Counted from the stretch's first letter, positions 26,295-35,905 are shown. The stretch: 64,000 bases of DNA from an uncultured Clostridium sp. (GCA_900547035.1 URFM01000012.1:1-64000); one strand, 5' to 3'. Program-made: numbers and translations. The notes: generated by a model not told the origin, from the sequence alone.

Positions 26295-26766
26295 ACAACC
26301 TCCTGTCTTTCTTTGTTTCTTCTGATTCCGTCTGCATAAGCTGTCTCAAAAGCTTTTGTCCCAGGTTCCACAGCTGCTGCTGTTCCCGGCTGCTTAAGGA
26401 TTTGTCAAATTCCGCCTCCATCCTGCTGGTCCTGCGGAAGAATTCCTCCTGTTCCGCCAGCAGCTTCTCCGTGGGACAAACCTGCTTTTTCCTTACGTCC
26501 CCCGGAGTTTTCCCAAAGCAGAGGTAGCCGCTCTTTCTCAGCCGCTTGATCAATGCGGAAAGGGTGGATTTGGACAAGCCGATCTCCGGCGACAATTCCG
26601 TCAGATAGGTACCCTGGGGGTGATGCCTTAAAAGATAAACCAGAAAATAAACCTGGGTTCCGCTGACTTCCTCATCCCCTAAACGAACCTCCAGCTGAGC
26701 AGACAGATTCCAGCTGATTTTTTTAAACATCATAAATAAATTCTCTGTCTGAAACCTTTCCGTCAT
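26254..26766 (-). CDS. MarR-family regulator of the ABC exporter
   Basis: A 170-residue protein. The winged helix is LTELSPEIGLSKSTLSALIK (about 56-75), followed by a wing with RKSGYLCFGKTPGDVRKK and a C-terminal dimerisation helix rich in Glu and Gln. It is the first gene of the operon with the two ABC halves, and its end overlaps the first of them, the usual arrangement for a MarR that represses its own efflux pump. A long palindrome lies upstream. Confidence 0.87.
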   Translation of the reverse strand: MTERFQTENLFMMFKKISWNLSAQLEVRLGDEEVSGTQVYFLVYLLRHHPQGTYLTELSPEIGLSKSTLSALIKRLRKSGYLCFGKTPGDVRKKQVCPTEKLLAEQEEFFRRTSRMEAEFDKSLSSREQQQLWNLGQKLLRQLMQTESEETKKDRRLFESEERNTAVKAI

Positions 26767-26898
26767 GCTGCCTCAACACCTCCTGTTCCTTTTGTATGTA
26801 ATGATAAAGGTTTTGTTCCGAACTGTTCGTGTCCGTACATCTTTTTTACAGATAGAGTTTAGCGCAGATGCAGGCAAATGTGAAATTGAAGATTTGTA

Positions 26899-26927
26899 TT
26901 GACAATAAAAATCTTTTATTGTTAAAT
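26899..26927 (+). promoter_or_regulatory. LysR-gene promoter overlapping a long palindrome
   Basis: TTGACA (26899-26904) and TTAAAT (26922-26927) are 17 bases apart on the plus strand. Arms ACAATAAAA and TTTTATTGT with a three-base centre (26902-26922) sit inside the promoter. The site lies between the divergent MarR and LysR genes, about 136 bases from the MarR start and 92 from the LysR start. MarR dimers bind this kind of AT-rich inverted repeat, so cross-control is plausible. Confidence 0.6.
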
Positions 26928-27013
26928 GGAAAGGATTAATGAAGTGAAGAAGAATCCGCGACAATCAATAGACATCTTTTATCCAATAACACCGCATACC
27001 AGGAGGAATCGCG

Positions 27014-27883
27014 ATGAATACCACCCAGCTGGAATGTTTCGTTACCGTGGCGGAATGTCTGAATTTTTCAAAGGCGGCAGTCAGTCTGAAGATGACCCAG
27101 CCGGCAGTCAGCCACCAAATCCGCTCTCTGGAGGAGGAACTGGAGGTCAAACTGTTCCGCCGCACCAGCAAGAACGTTTCCCTGACCCAGGAGGGCCTTC
27201 TCTTTCTGGCTGACGCCCATTTGATTTTAAAAACCGCCCTGACCGCCAGAAAACGGCTGGAGGACCATACCCACTTTATTCCCTTTGAACTTGGCTGCCA
27301 CAACCATCTGGAGATGAACCTGCTGCCTCCGGTACTGAAGATCCTTTCTCAGGATTTTCCACTGCTTCGGCCGGCCATCCATCTGGTTCCCTTTCCCGCC
27401 CTTCTGGATATGGTAGAAAACGGCCAGCTCCATGCGGCTTTAGGTATAAAAGAGGAGCAGAAAAAGTCTCCTCTGTCATTTAAGGATCTTTTTTCTGCTC
27501 CAATTTGTTGTATCTGCTCCCCGGATCATCCTCTGGCGGGGCATGAAACTTTAACCAAGCGGCAGCTGTCCGGCACCTTAATCGCCTGCTCCCCCCGCCA
27601 TATTCCCGATTCTGTCTTTGCTGTACAGAACAGTCTTCTAATGAACCTGTCCCCTGAGCAGCGTTTCCTGACAGAAAGCCTGGAAAGCGCCCTGACCCTG
27701 GCAAAGGCAGGCCTGGGCTATACCCTGTATCCCCAGATTCCCGGTATCCATGAGCCGGGGCTGTGCGCCATCCCCGTCACTACCCTGCCGGCAGTCTCCT
27801 TTGGGGTGTACTGCGCCGCCTCTTTGGACCATCCTGTCCTAAAAACTTTTCTCCGGCTCATGGGGCAAACCTTTTCTTCCTAG
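27014..27883 (+). CDS. LysR-family regulator
   Basis: A 289-residue LysR protein with the winged helix NFSKAAVSLKMTQPAVSHQI (17-36) followed by RSLEEELEVKLFRR. The effector domain is of normal length. Start ATG follows AGGAGGAATCGCG. Its target is unclear: the divergent neighbours are the MarR and ABC genes and the convergent neighbour is a CPBP protease whose end overlaps it by 45 bases. It may regulate itself and a remote target. Confidence 0.9.
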   Translation: MNTTQLECFVTVAECLNFSKAAVSLKMTQPAVSHQIRSLEEELEVKLFRRTSKNVSLTQEGLLFLADAHLILKTALTARKRLEDHTHFIPFELGCHNHLEMNLLPPVLKILSQDFPLLRPAIHLVPFPALLDMVENGQLHAALGIKEEQKKSPLSFKDLFSAPICCICSPDHPLAGHETLTKRQLSGTLIACSPRHIPDSVFAVQNSLLMNLSPEQRFLTESLESALTLAKAGLGYTLYPQIPGIHEPGLCAIPVTTLPAVSFGVYCAASLDHPVLKTFLRLMGQTFSS

Positions 27884-28786
27884 CACTGCCGCCCCCAGCG
27901 CCGCAGCCAGCACCACTGTCGTCAAAATACTTCCTTCCGCCCCAAATCCCCCGCCGGAAATCAGGGCGCTGCCGGTATTTTCCATAATAAACAGCGATTT
28001 CGTCTCCATGCCACTAACCGTAAAGCCCACGATGCATCCCTGAACAAAGTTCCAGGCAATATGAAACCCGATGGCCATCCACAGCCTTCCCGTTTTAAGG
28101 GCCAACAGCGCCAGCAGGATTCCAACAAGTGAAATGTTCACAAACCCCATCATGCTGAAGCTGGAGTTAGCGCTGTGGGCCAGACCAAAAATCAGGCCTG
28201 TAAAGCAGCAAATTAAAGTCGGATTCTCCGTCTGGGCCATGGAAGCTATGGCGTAGCCCCGAAAGGCAGTTTCCTCCCCCAGGCCCACCAGCATAAACAG
28301 CACCAGATACCCTAAAAGCCAGAGGCTTAGGTTTTCCTGTCCGGAAACCTCTATCCTGGCTCCGCCGAAAACGATAATGAGGAGAGCGGCTGCCAAAAGC
28401 AGTCCGGTCCCCAAAGCAAGCCCCAGTCCCAGCTCCTTCGCTCCCAGGGCCAAACCGCCCCGAAAGCCCAGCTGCCCGGGCTTTTTCTTTAACAGAAGCC
28501 GCCCAAACAGCAGGCACAGCCCCGTCAGAAGAAGATTCTGTATACTCAGCGCGCAGATGGTCCACACTTCCTCTGCCGTTTCCCGGTATTCCTCCGCCAG
28601 GATGCCCGCTGCATCCACAATCCCCCTCTCCCTCAGAGCGGGCAGTGACACGGCCAGTCCAAATCCGCTGACAAACAACAGCAGAACCGGCAGCAGCAGC
28701 TCCAAAATCAATACCAGGGTAAGAAACTTATAGCCCCACCTGACTCTTCCTTCCTGGTCCCAAAAAAACATTCGGATTGTATTCAT
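27839..28786 (-). CDS. CPBP-family intramembrane metalloprotease
   Basis: A 315-residue protein with about eight helices. The three motifs of the Abi/CPBP family are visible: GLGEETAFRGYA (EExxxR), FGLAHSANSS, and a third His in HIAWNFVQG. These make the metal site of Rce1-like proteases. Its start overlaps the stop of the MoxR gene by four bases, so it is co-translated with the MoxR-VWA pair. Some CPBP proteins act in bacteriocin self-immunity or signal processing; here the role is unknown. Confidence 0.88.
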   Translation of the reverse strand: MNTIRMFFWDQEGRVRWGYKFLTLVLILELLLPVLLLFVSGFGLAVSLPALRERGIVDAAGILAEEYRETAEEVWTICALSIQNLLLTGLCLLFGRLLLKKKPGQLGFRGGLALGAKELGLGLALGTGLLLAAALLIIVFGGARIEVSGQENLSLWLLGYLVLFMLVGLGEETAFRGYAIASMAQTENPTLICCFTGLIFGLAHSANSSFSMMGFVNISLVGILLALLALKTGRLWMAIGFHIAWNFVQGCIVGFTVSGMETKSLFIMENTGSALISGGGFGAEGSILTTVVLAAALGAAVLGRKGLPHEPEKSF

Positions 28787-30285
28787 CGCAGATTTCCTTT
28801 CAGCTGATTAATCTGTTCCCGCATCTGCTGCTCCTGGTCCTCAAACAGCAGGCTCTTATTGTATTGAAAATACCGAGGGCAGTGATACTCCTTCAAAAAA
28901 CGGAGGCAGGCCGGACTGGCGTTCAGCTCCGTAACAAATACCACCAGCTCCTGACCGGACCCGAAGGCCGCCTCCAGAAAGTCGAAAGCCCGCTCCAGCT
29001 TCCGGCCGCACTCCTTCTCCATTTCTTCGTACCCGTCGCTGAGGCCGGCAAACTTCTCCCGCACAAACTCCCAGGGTTCCTGGATTTCCTCCTTCTCCAG
29101 CCCTCCCGCAATCTCCTCAAGCATAGCCAAAGCTCTCTGCTGGATTCGCTTCTCCCGGCGCTCCAAAAGGCCCTGAATCTGCTTCTGCTCCAGTTCTCCT
29201 TCCATCTGGCTCATCTCCTGCCTCAGCGCCCCGGCTCCCTGCTCTTTAATGGCCTCCTGGATTCCTCTCAGACGTCCCATCACCAGCTCCAGCTGTCCCT
29301 CCAGGTCCTCCAGCCTTCTCATGGAACCCCTCACTTTGGTGAGAAGAAGCCCTACCAGACTTAACCGCTCGTCAAAGGCAGCCCGGCCGGCCTGATCGCA
29401 GAGAGCCTCGCTCCAGTTTCCTTGGAGGATTTCCTCCGCCTGGTAATCCTTCTGGTATTTCTCGTAGAGTTTGAAATAGTTGGCAAAATCCTTGGAAATG
29501 GCGGGAAACTGGATATACTGAGCCACCACCTCCCGGTCCGCCTCCTTGCCCAGGCGCTCATAGACCTTTAAGAGATCCGACAAATCCTCCCAGCCTCTGG
29601 GGGTGGCAAACCGCTTTCCATCCACCGTAGTTTCAATCCGGCAGAAATTCTCAGGCTTTAAATCCAGATAGGAAAGAACCGCCGGGTGCAGCTCTTTGCC
29701 CAGGGCATACTCCTTCCACACCGTATAATCCGGCTCCACATTCATCCGCTTCATCCGGTCCAGGGTCACGATATCGAATTCCCGGACGGATTTATTGTAC
29801 TCCGGCGGATTTCCGGCGGCGACGATTATCCAGCCGTCGGGAATTTTGTGGCTTCCAAAGGTCTTGTACTGCAGAAACTGGAGCATGGCCGGAGCCAGAG
29901 TCTCCGATACGCAGTTGATTTCATCCAGAAAGAGAATACCCTCCTTCAGTCCCGTCTCCTCCATCTTCCGGTAGACCGCCGCCACAATCTCGCTCATGGT
30001 GTACTCCGTCACTGCGTATTCCTGCCCGTCAAACTCCCTGGTTTCGATGCGGGGCAGTCCCACCGCGCTCTGGCGGGTATGGTGGGTAATGGTGTAGGAC
30101 ACCAGGCCGATGCCGCATTCCCTGGCCGCCTGCTCCATGATCTGTGTTTTTCCCACACCAGGCGGGCCAATTAACAGCACCGGCCGCTGGCGCATGGAGG
30201 GGATGGCGTACTCCCCATCCTCGTCCTTTAGCAGATAGGCTGACGCCGTATTTTTGATTTCTTCTTTGGCGCGTTTGATATTCAT
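28783..30285 (-). CDS. MoxR-type AAA+ ATPase
   Basis: A 500-residue AAA+ protein. Walker A is GPPGVGKTQ (about 38-46), Walker B is GILFLDEINCV and sensor 1 follows in VAAGNPPEYN. The C-terminal half is helical, with a Glu/Gln-rich coiled-coil region at about 320-430 (QKQIQGLLERREKR). MoxR ATPases work as chaperones that act on a VWA-domain partner; the partner follows directly, overlapping by four bases. The start ATG has AAGGAG upstream. Confidence 0.88.
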   Translation of the reverse strand: MNIKRAKEEIKNTASAYLLKDEDGEYAIPSMRQRPVLLIGPPGVGKTQIMEQAARECGIGLVSYTITHHTRQSAVGLPRIETREFDGQEYAVTEYTMSEIVAAVYRKMEETGLKEGILFLDEINCVSETLAPAMLQFLQYKTFGSHKIPDGWIIVAAGNPPEYNKSVREFDIVTLDRMKRMNVEPDYTVWKEYALGKELHPAVLSYLDLKPENFCRIETTVDGKRFATPRGWEDLSDLLKVYERLGKEADREVVAQYIQFPAISKDFANYFKLYEKYQKDYQAEEILQGNWSEALCDQAGRAAFDERLSLVGLLLTKVRGSMRRLEDLEGQLELVMGRLRGIQEAIKEQGAGALRQEMSQMEGELEQKQIQGLLERREKRIQQRALAMLEEIAGGLEKEEIQEPWEFVREKFAGLSDGYEEMEKECGRKLERAFDFLEAAFGSGQELVVFVTELNASPACLRFLKEYHCPRYFQYNKSLLFEDQEQQMREQINQLKGNLR

Positions 30286-31661
30286 GTCAGACTCTCCTTC
30301 TGAAAGATTTCCTCCACATCCCCCATTGTTCCCTTCTCCCAAAGCTCCTCCGGCTCCAGAATCAGCTTCATGGCCCAGGCCGGAACAGCTTCCTCCTGAT
30401 ACTGGTTCCGGATAAACACAAAGGCCGTGTCGTAGGAGGGCGCCTGGACGGGGTAAATCCCCTTCCCGTCGGTAAAATAAATCAATCCCCGAAGCCGTGT
30501 AAACGCGCCGGACCTTCTTAAACTTTCCACATATTCAAAGGCCGGCCGAAAGTCCGTCCCTCCTCCGCCCCGAATCTGGAAATTCTCCAGAAAGCGCTGA
30601 AATTCCTCCGGGCTCTTCAGCACCGCATCCTGGCGCACCTGGTCGTCGCACTGAATCACATGAAGATGGATGGTCCGAAAAAAATGCTCCTGCTCCGACA
30701 AAATACTCCCCGTCTCCTCCAGAAAACGGCGCACCAGCTGGCCGGAACAGGACATGGAGGTATCGATGACAATGACAAAATCCTCCACCCGGCAAACCTC
30801 CCTGGTCTCCTGCGGCTCCAAAAGAGGCGTATTTCCATAGAGGGAAAGCCCGTAGCTGTACAGGCCATAATCGAAGGAATCGGGGTCAATCTCCCTCTCC
30901 TCCTTCAGAACGGCAAAACGCCGCAGAAAGCGGCCGTAATCGTAGCGCTCCCGGTTTTCCACCGACAACTCCTCCAGAAGGCTCTCATTGTCCTCCCTGC
31001 CCTGCTCCGCCCCCATCTCCAGGGCGGTCTGCATCTGCTCTCTTCTATCGTTCCACCGGTTCCGCCGCTCCATGGCGGCTTTCGGCTGTTCCGGCTCCTC
31101 CCATTGTCCGTGGCTGTCCACCAGAAATTCCCCTGCCAGCTGTTTGAGCCGCTTTTCCCCCGGCTTCTCCGCCGCCAGGGCCCGGTACACCCCTCCCGCA
31201 GTCAGGGTCCGAAGGTTCAGCTCCTTTCGGATGCGCAGGTAGGTCTCCCTCCGGAAGGCTCCCGGCTGCAGGTGGGTGCAGGACTGAATCAAGCCGTCGA
31301 TAACCGATTCCGCCGCAATGTCGCAGGAAATGTCCCACAGCGCCTTCTCCCGTTTTCCCCTGGTGTCCATATGGCCGAAAAGGCAGTGGAGCAGCATGTG
31401 AAGATAGGCTCGGTTCATCAGCACCCGTCCTCTCTGGTACCGGTCCAACAGCAAATCCGGCTGATAAAAAATGGTCCGGCCGTCGGTGCGCAGTCCCCGC
31501 TCCTTTAAATCCCACTGCGCCTCAAACTGAAAGCTGCTTAAAGCTACATCCAGAAAGGGCATGCTCAGATACAGCTCGTTTCTGGCCTGGGAGAAAATCT
31601 GAACGCACAGCCCCACCTGGTCCAGTTCCTGAAGCTGCCGCTCCTTTACAGGGTCCATCAT
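30282..31661 (-). CDS. VWA-domain protein with HxxxHxxxxH motif, MoxR partner
   Basis: A 459-residue protein. The N-terminal part has HMLLHCLFGH with His at 88, 92 and 97, the metallopeptidase-like motif of the DUF2201 domain. The C-terminal von Willebrand A-like domain (about 293-400) has a MIDAS DTSMS followed by a Thr/Asp region GGGGTDFRPA. It overlaps genes on both sides by four bases. With MoxR it forms the common MoxR-VWA pair, used in cofactor insertion or complex remodelling; the client is unknown. Confidence 0.85.
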   Translation of the reverse strand: MMDPVKERQLQELDQVGLCVQIFSQARNELYLSMPFLDVALSSFQFEAQWDLKERGLRTDGRTIFYQPDLLLDRYQRGRVLMNRAYLHMLLHCLFGHMDTRGKREKALWDISCDIAAESVIDGLIQSCTHLQPGAFRRETYLRIRKELNLRTLTAGGVYRALAAEKPGEKRLKQLAGEFLVDSHGQWEEPEQPKAAMERRNRWNDRREQMQTALEMGAEQGREDNESLLEELSVENRERYDYGRFLRRFAVLKEEREIDPDSFDYGLYSYGLSLYGNTPLLEPQETREVCRVEDFVIVIDTSMSCSGQLVRRFLEETGSILSEQEHFFRTIHLHVIQCDDQVRQDAVLKSPEEFQRFLENFQIRGGGGTDFRPAFEYVESLRRSGAFTRLRGLIYFTDGKGIYPVQAPSYDTAFVFIRNQYQEEAVPAWAMKLILEPEELWEKGTMGDVEEIFQKESLT

Positions 31662-32077
31662 GAGGTTTTCTCCTCTTTGTCCTTAGAAATTCCATGCATA
31701 GCTTCATGCTCCTTTCTCAGCTCCTGGTACAGCTTATAAAAGGGCCAGCCGGCGTTCTGCTCCGTCAGCACCGCCTTGGCGGCAATTCTGGGGACTCCGG
31801 CCTTCCGCAGATTCAGCAGCAGCTCATCCAGCCGGCTATTTGAAAAATGCTTCATCACCAGCACTTCTTCCGGAATCATCGGAAGCTCCCCAGCCTCCTC
31901 CTCTTCAAAGCCCTCCAGCCCCGCCAGAAATCCTACGGTCTGGCCGGTCTGTTCCGGACGGATGTTGCGGATGCGCACCCCCATCCGAACCAGGACACTT
32001 TTCAGCTTCGCTACATGTTTCATGGATTCCGGTGTTCCCGGATTATAATACAATACAGATTCTGCCGTCTTTGCCAT
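31658..32077 (-). CDS. DUF3783 protein
   Basis: A 139-residue soluble protein. It opens with VLYYNPGTPESMKHVAKLK and ends with the block TEQNAGWPFYKLYQELRKEH, which I recognise as the DUF3783 pattern in Clostridia. Function is unknown. Its start ATG lies in a unit that overlaps the VWA gene by four bases, so it belongs to the MoxR-VWA operon. Confidence 0.78.
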   Translation of the reverse strand: MAKTAESVLYYNPGTPESMKHVAKLKSVLVRMGVRIRNIRPEQTGQTVGFLAGLEGFEEEEAGELPMIPEEVLVMKHFSNSRLDELLLNLRKAGVPRIAAKAVLTEQNAGWPFYKLYQELRKEHEAMHGISKDKEEKTS

Positions 32078-32101
32078 CTGCGTTCACTCCTTTTTCTCAT
32101 T

Positions 32102-32560
32102 TTACTGTTTTCCAAACAGCTCCTGGCTGTCCAGCATCAAGGTAAACGGCCCATCGTTAACCAGCTCCACCTTCATATCTGCTCCAAACCGCCCACGCTC
32201 CACCACGGAAACATGCTGTCGGCAGCAGTCCATAAAATATTCATACAGGCGGTTTGCTTTCTCTGGCTCTCCCGCCTTAATAAAACTGGGGCGGTTGCCC
32301 TTTCGGCAGTCGGCGTAAAGGGTAAACTGGCTGACTACCAGAAGTTCCCCGCCTACATCGCCCAGGGAAAGATTGGTCTTTCCATTTTCATCCTCAAAAA
32401 TTCTCAAACGGCAGATTTTGTCCGCCATCCGTCCGGCAGTCTCCTCCGTATCCTCTCCGGATACGCCCAGAAGAATCATAAATCCCTTTCCAATCCGCCC
32501 GATGGTTTCTCCCTCCACCGTTACCCCGGCACTTAACACTCTCTGTACCACTGCCCGCAT
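32102..32560 (-). CDS. dtd: D-aminoacyl-tRNA deacylase
   Basis: A 152-residue DTD protein. It begins [18 protein letters not shown], has the catalytic [17 protein letters not shown] and the C-terminal [11 protein letters not shown] motif, where the Gly-Pro pair excludes L-residues. It clears D-aminoacyl-tRNAs. It lies 25 bases upstream of the DUF3783 gene and about 25 downstream of a GDPD gene. Length and motifs are normal. Confidence 0.96.
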   Translation of the reverse strand: MRAVVQRVLSAGVTVEGETIGRIGKGFMILLGVSGEDTEETAGRMADKICRLRIFEDENGKTNLSLGDVGGELLVVSQFTLYADCRKGNRPSFIKAGEPEKANRLYEYFMDCCRQHVSVVERGRFGADMKVELVNDGPFTLMLDSQELFGKQ

Positions 32561-32585
32561 TTCTTCTACTCCTTCCTCTTATCCT

Positions 32586-34397
32586 TTAGCGCAGCACCAG
32601 CCGCAGGTATTCCATCAATCCTGCCGCCGTATCTTCTCCGTAAATTACCTCCCGGGCTCTGGCCGGGGCGTCAGTAATAATATTGTCCACCCCCATCAAA
32701 TGCATTTGCTCCATCTCGCTGCTCTGATTCACCGTCCATACATGAACGCCTTTTCCCCGTTCATGAAGCCGTTCCACCAGCCTGGGCGTTACAAAGCTGG
32801 AACGTATGCTGATAAAATCCAAAGCCGGGTTATCATAATAATTCCCGTAGGCGGCAGGCAGAATATATCCCGTTTTCAGGTCCTGACTGACATTCTTCAC
32901 CCGTTCCAGATAACTCAGCTTCACCGAAGTAATCACGCACTGCTCTTGCATGCCGCAGTCCAGAATCATCGCGGCGGTTCGCTCAGGCAAGTCCGTTTCA
33001 TCTCCAATATTTTTCAGTTCAATATTCAGACGAATCCGCCCTCTGGCAGCCTCCAGCATTTCCTCCAGGGCAGGAATCCCCACTCCGGCAAATTCCTGGC
33101 CCATAAAGCTTCCCACATCCAGCTTCTGCACCTCGTCCCAGGTCATTTTCCCAAGGCGCCGGTTGACTCCGGAAACACGCTTGACATTCAAATCATGGCA
33201 AACCACGATCACCCCGTCCGATGTAGTCTGCACATCAATCTCGCAGAAATCCGCCATTTCTTCAATTGCCGCATCCAATGCCGGCAGAGTGTTCTCCGGC
33301 GCCCGGCGGGAACTGCCTCTGTGAGCGGTAATCTCCGTATCCGCCAGCAGCGCGGCCTCCAGCCCTGAACCGTTCCAAATTAGATCCGCCGTAAGAAGAC
33401 CGCTTAAGGCAACGCCTGCCGCCAAGATCGCCAATCCACGGCGGCGCCCGCGCTCTGAAAGCCCAAGCACCGGTCCGGACGCGGGTACGGCTGTGGACCT
33501 GACTGCATCCTTGCCGGCAAATCTGCCGTACATGACTGTCAGGCCGCCAAAATCCACTGCTGTAGCTATGGTGCTCCCAAGGAAAAGAACCACCGCCTCA
33601 ATTCTGCCGCTGACCGCCAAAAGCACCGCTGTGGCCCGGTAACCTTCTTCAAACAAAGCTGCCACCGCAGCCGCCCCCAGGTAGAGGACCACATGAAGAA
33701 CCGCCATCCCCAGCAGCACTATTCCGTTCAACGCAAAAAGCCTCAGTACAGCCCCGGGCCATTTTCCCTTAATCAAGGACCTGCTGCGCCGCAACCCGTC
33801 CCTGAAGTTTTTCTGTTCCACCATACAGGTAAAAAAGACCATCATGGTGGGTACGCCCACCAAAGCCAGACCAGCTACCAAAAGCACCAGAAACAGGCGT
33901 CCCGCGGCGATATTTAAAAGCTCCTCCATCACAAAGTTAATCGGGCGTATCCTAGTAAATACGCGCAGCAGCACATAGCAGTTCATCATCAGATAACTGA
34001 CCAGAGCCAGAAGAAAAAGCCGCCAGTTTCTCCGGCCCATCTGCTCCCATGTTTTAAAAAATGCCCCTGCGGCTATGGCTCCCAGTCCCGCCTTTCTGGA
34101 GTAGGAAGCCGCCTGATAAATGGTAATCAGCGCCGCCAGCTCTACGGTCATGGCCGCAGCTAAAAGGACCACAAGCAAAATGGCGCTAAGAACCGCCGCC
34201 GGGTTCACCAGGGCCGGAAACAGATTGCTCATGGTCAGATAACTATAGCCTGCTGACCGCAGGGAAAACCGCAGCAGCAGGCCTGTCAATTTCCAAAGGC
34301 CCAACCCTGCCGCCAGCCGCCAGCAGATGGAAAAGACTGCCAGCCGCAGCAGATTAAGCCGGATTGTATGAAATGTTTCTCTAAAAAATCCTTTCAC
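32586..34397 (-). CDS. Membrane-anchored glycerophosphodiester phosphodiesterase
   Basis: A 603-residue protein with two parts. The first 340 residues hold about eight helices (the GDPD membrane domain) and the rest is the TIM-barrel GDPD: ITAHRGSSRRAPENTLPALD, FCEIDVQTTSDG, VVCHDLNVKRV, and NIELKN, with HRG, EID and HD catalytic residues present. It hydrolyses glycerophosphodiesters at the membrane. It starts with GTG directly after the stop of the alarmone synthetase gene. Confidence 0.92.
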   Translation of the reverse strand: MKGFFRETFHTIRLNLLRLAVFSICWRLAAGLGLWKLTGLLLRFSLRSAGYSYLTMSNLFPALVNPAAVLSAILLVVLLAAAMTVELAALITIYQAASYSRKAGLGAIAAGAFFKTWEQMGRRNWRLFLLALVSYLMMNCYVLLRVFTRIRPINFVMEELLNIAAGRLFLVLLVAGLALVGVPTMMVFFTCMVEQKNFRDGLRRSRSLIKGKWPGAVLRLFALNGIVLLGMAVLHVVLYLGAAAVAALFEEGYRATAVLLAVSGRIEAVVLFLGSTIATAVDFGGLTVMYGRFAGKDAVRSTAVPASGPVLGLSERGRRRGLAILAAGVALSGLLTADLIWNGSGLEAALLADTEITAHRGSSRRAPENTLPALDAAIEEMADFCEIDVQTTSDGVIVVCHDLNVKRVSGVNRRLGKMTWDEVQKLDVGSFMGQEFAGVGIPALEEMLEAARGRIRLNIELKNIGDETDLPERTAAMILDCGMQEQCVITSVKLSYLERVKNVSQDLKTGYILPAAYGNYYDNPALDFISIRSSFVTPRLVERLHERGKGVHVWTVNQSSEMEQMHLMGVDNIITDAPARAREVIYGEDTAAGLMEYLRLVLR

Positions 34398-35078
34398 CTA
34401 ATGTTCTTCTTCCGTCGTTCCTTTTTCTTCCTCTTCCTTCTTTCGCCGCGCTGCAAAGGCGGTGATTGCCTGGTTCAAGGAAAACATCTTAGCATCCAGC
34501 ATGTCCACCATATCCGCGCAGGCCTTCAGCTCCAAAAGCAGATTTTCCGGCGCATTCCCTTCAAATTTATACGCAATCTTGTGTTCCAGGCTTGCCCAGA
34601 AATCCATAGCCACCGAGCGGATTTGAATCTCCACCTTGGTTTCTACCGGACCATCCGTCAGATAGACGGGAACAGTGACCACCATATGATAGCTCTTATA
34701 ACCGTTGGGCTTAGGATGCTTAATATAATCCTTTACATGGAGGACCGTCACATCGTCCTGACGGGCGATAAAATCCGCAATCTGATAGATATCGGAGGTG
34801 AAGGAGCAGATAATCCGAATCCCCGCGATGTCGCTTAAATGCTCCATCATGGTTTCGATCGTTACCTCATATCCGTCCTTCTTCAGCTTTTTGACAATGC
34901 TGTCTGCTGATTTCAGCCTGGATTTGATATGCTCAATGGGGTTATAATCGTACCGGTTGTTAAACTCATTATTCAGAATTTCAATTTTCGTGTTAACCTT
35001 TTTTAAGGCTGAATCGTATAAAAACATCACCGAACGCCATTGGTCCACCTGGCTGTCATTTTTTGGGATATTAGTCAA
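34398..35078 (-). CDS. Small alarmone (p)ppGpp synthetase, RelQ/YjbM type
   Basis: A 226-residue single-domain synthetase. Diagnostic parts are DIAGIRIICSFTSDIY, the GTP-binding PKPNGYKSYHMVV and EIQIRSVAMDFWASLEHKI. No hydrolase domain is present. The C-terminus is a charged tail ending KEEEEKGTTEEEH. It makes (p)ppGpp from ATP and GDP/GTP during stress. The TTG start has GGGAGGG upstream. It is probably the first gene of an operon with the GDPD gene. Confidence 0.92.
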   Translation of the reverse strand: MTNIPKNDSQVDQWRSVMFLYDSALKKVNTKIEILNNEFNNRYDYNPIEHIKSRLKSADSIVKKLKKDGYEVTIETMMEHLSDIAGIRIICSFTSDIYQIADFIARQDDVTVLHVKDYIKHPKPNGYKSYHMVVTVPVYLTDGPVETKVEIQIRSVAMDFWASLEHKIAYKFEGNAPENLLLELKACADMVDMLDAKMFSLNQAITAFAARRKKEEEEKGTTEEEH

Positions 35079-35134
35079 AACTATCCCTCCCTCTTTATTC
35101 CTAGTTAAAAACTTAAGGCAGCCGCTCGAGGCAA

Positions 35135-35905
35135 TTACAGCTTAAGCCCCTTTAAGAGCTCTCCCAGACCGGTGGTCACGGAAGCCGTTTCCTTGTAGTC
35201 ATAGTGCTCATGCGCCTCTTCTTCTTCCTTGGCAGCGGTCAGCGCCTTCATGCTCAGACTGATTCTTCCCTCGCCTACAGACAGAATCTTCACCGTCACA
35301 GTCTGTCCCTCTTTCAGAACAACTCCGGGATGTTTAATTCTCTGCGTGCTGATCTGGGAAACATGAAGCAGCCCGTCCACACCGTCTGCCAGCTTGATAA
35401 AAGCGCCGTAATCCTTGATGCTGTCCACAGTTCCCTCCACGACATCGCCGGCTTTAAACTGAGCCATGCGCTCCTTGCGGGCAGCTTCCTTTTTGTCCTT
35501 CTCCACCTGACGTGCGGAAAGCACCAGTTTTTTGTTCTCCGGGTCCGCCGTAATCACAACTGCCTCCAGGGTCTTACCCTTGAAGTCCTCCAGATTCTCC
35601 ACATACTCAATGGAAACATGGGAGCCGGGAATAAAAGCTCTTACATCATCCAGGTAGCCCACTACGCCGCCTTTTACTGCCTCTACAATCTTTACCTTCA
35701 CAACAGTGTGGTCCTCTTTCATCTGCACGAAATTGTTCCACTTCTCCATTTCGCCGCTTTCATCCTCAGCAGCCTCGATATTCCTCTTATTTAAGGTCTG
35801 ATAAGAGGCCTCCAGCTCTGCGGCGTAATCTTCCATGGTTTCCTCCGGCATGGACGTCTCGTCTTTCACTTCCTGCTCCAGTTCTTTGTTCAGTTCTTCA
35901 TTCAT
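35135..35905 (-). CDS. S1-domain RNA-binding protein (small ribosomal S1-like)
   Basis: A 256-residue protein with an acidic N-terminus and two S1 domains (about 66-135 and 148-222): KVKIVEAVKGGVVGYLDDVR then GDVVEGTVDSIKDYGAFIKL, ending the second with GRISLSMKAL. Low-GC Gram-positives have short S1 homologues like this rather than the six-domain form. The role is likely mRNA binding and translation. Start ATG follows GAGGAGAAAATT. Confidence 0.88.
   Translation of the reverse strand: MNEELNKELEQEVKDETSMPEETMEDYAAELEASYQTLNKRNIEAAEDESGEMEKWNNFVQMKEDHTVVKVKIVEAVKGGVVGYLDDVRAFIPGSHVSIEYVENLEDFKGKTLEAVVITADPENKKLVLSARQVEKDKKEAARKERMAQFKAGDVVEGTVDSIKDYGAFIKLADGVDGLLHVSQISTQRIKHPGVVLKEGQTVTVKILSVGEGRISLSMKALTAAKEEEEAHEHYDYKETASVTTGLGELLKGLKL

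Noticed and set aside
26773..26964. 63-residue minus-strand frame before marR
   Set aside because: Covers the promoter and palindrome, and lacks a ribosome site.
30660..31508. 282-residue plus-strand frame
   Set aside because: Antisense to the VWA gene; His/Leu/Gln-rich, typical of a shadow.
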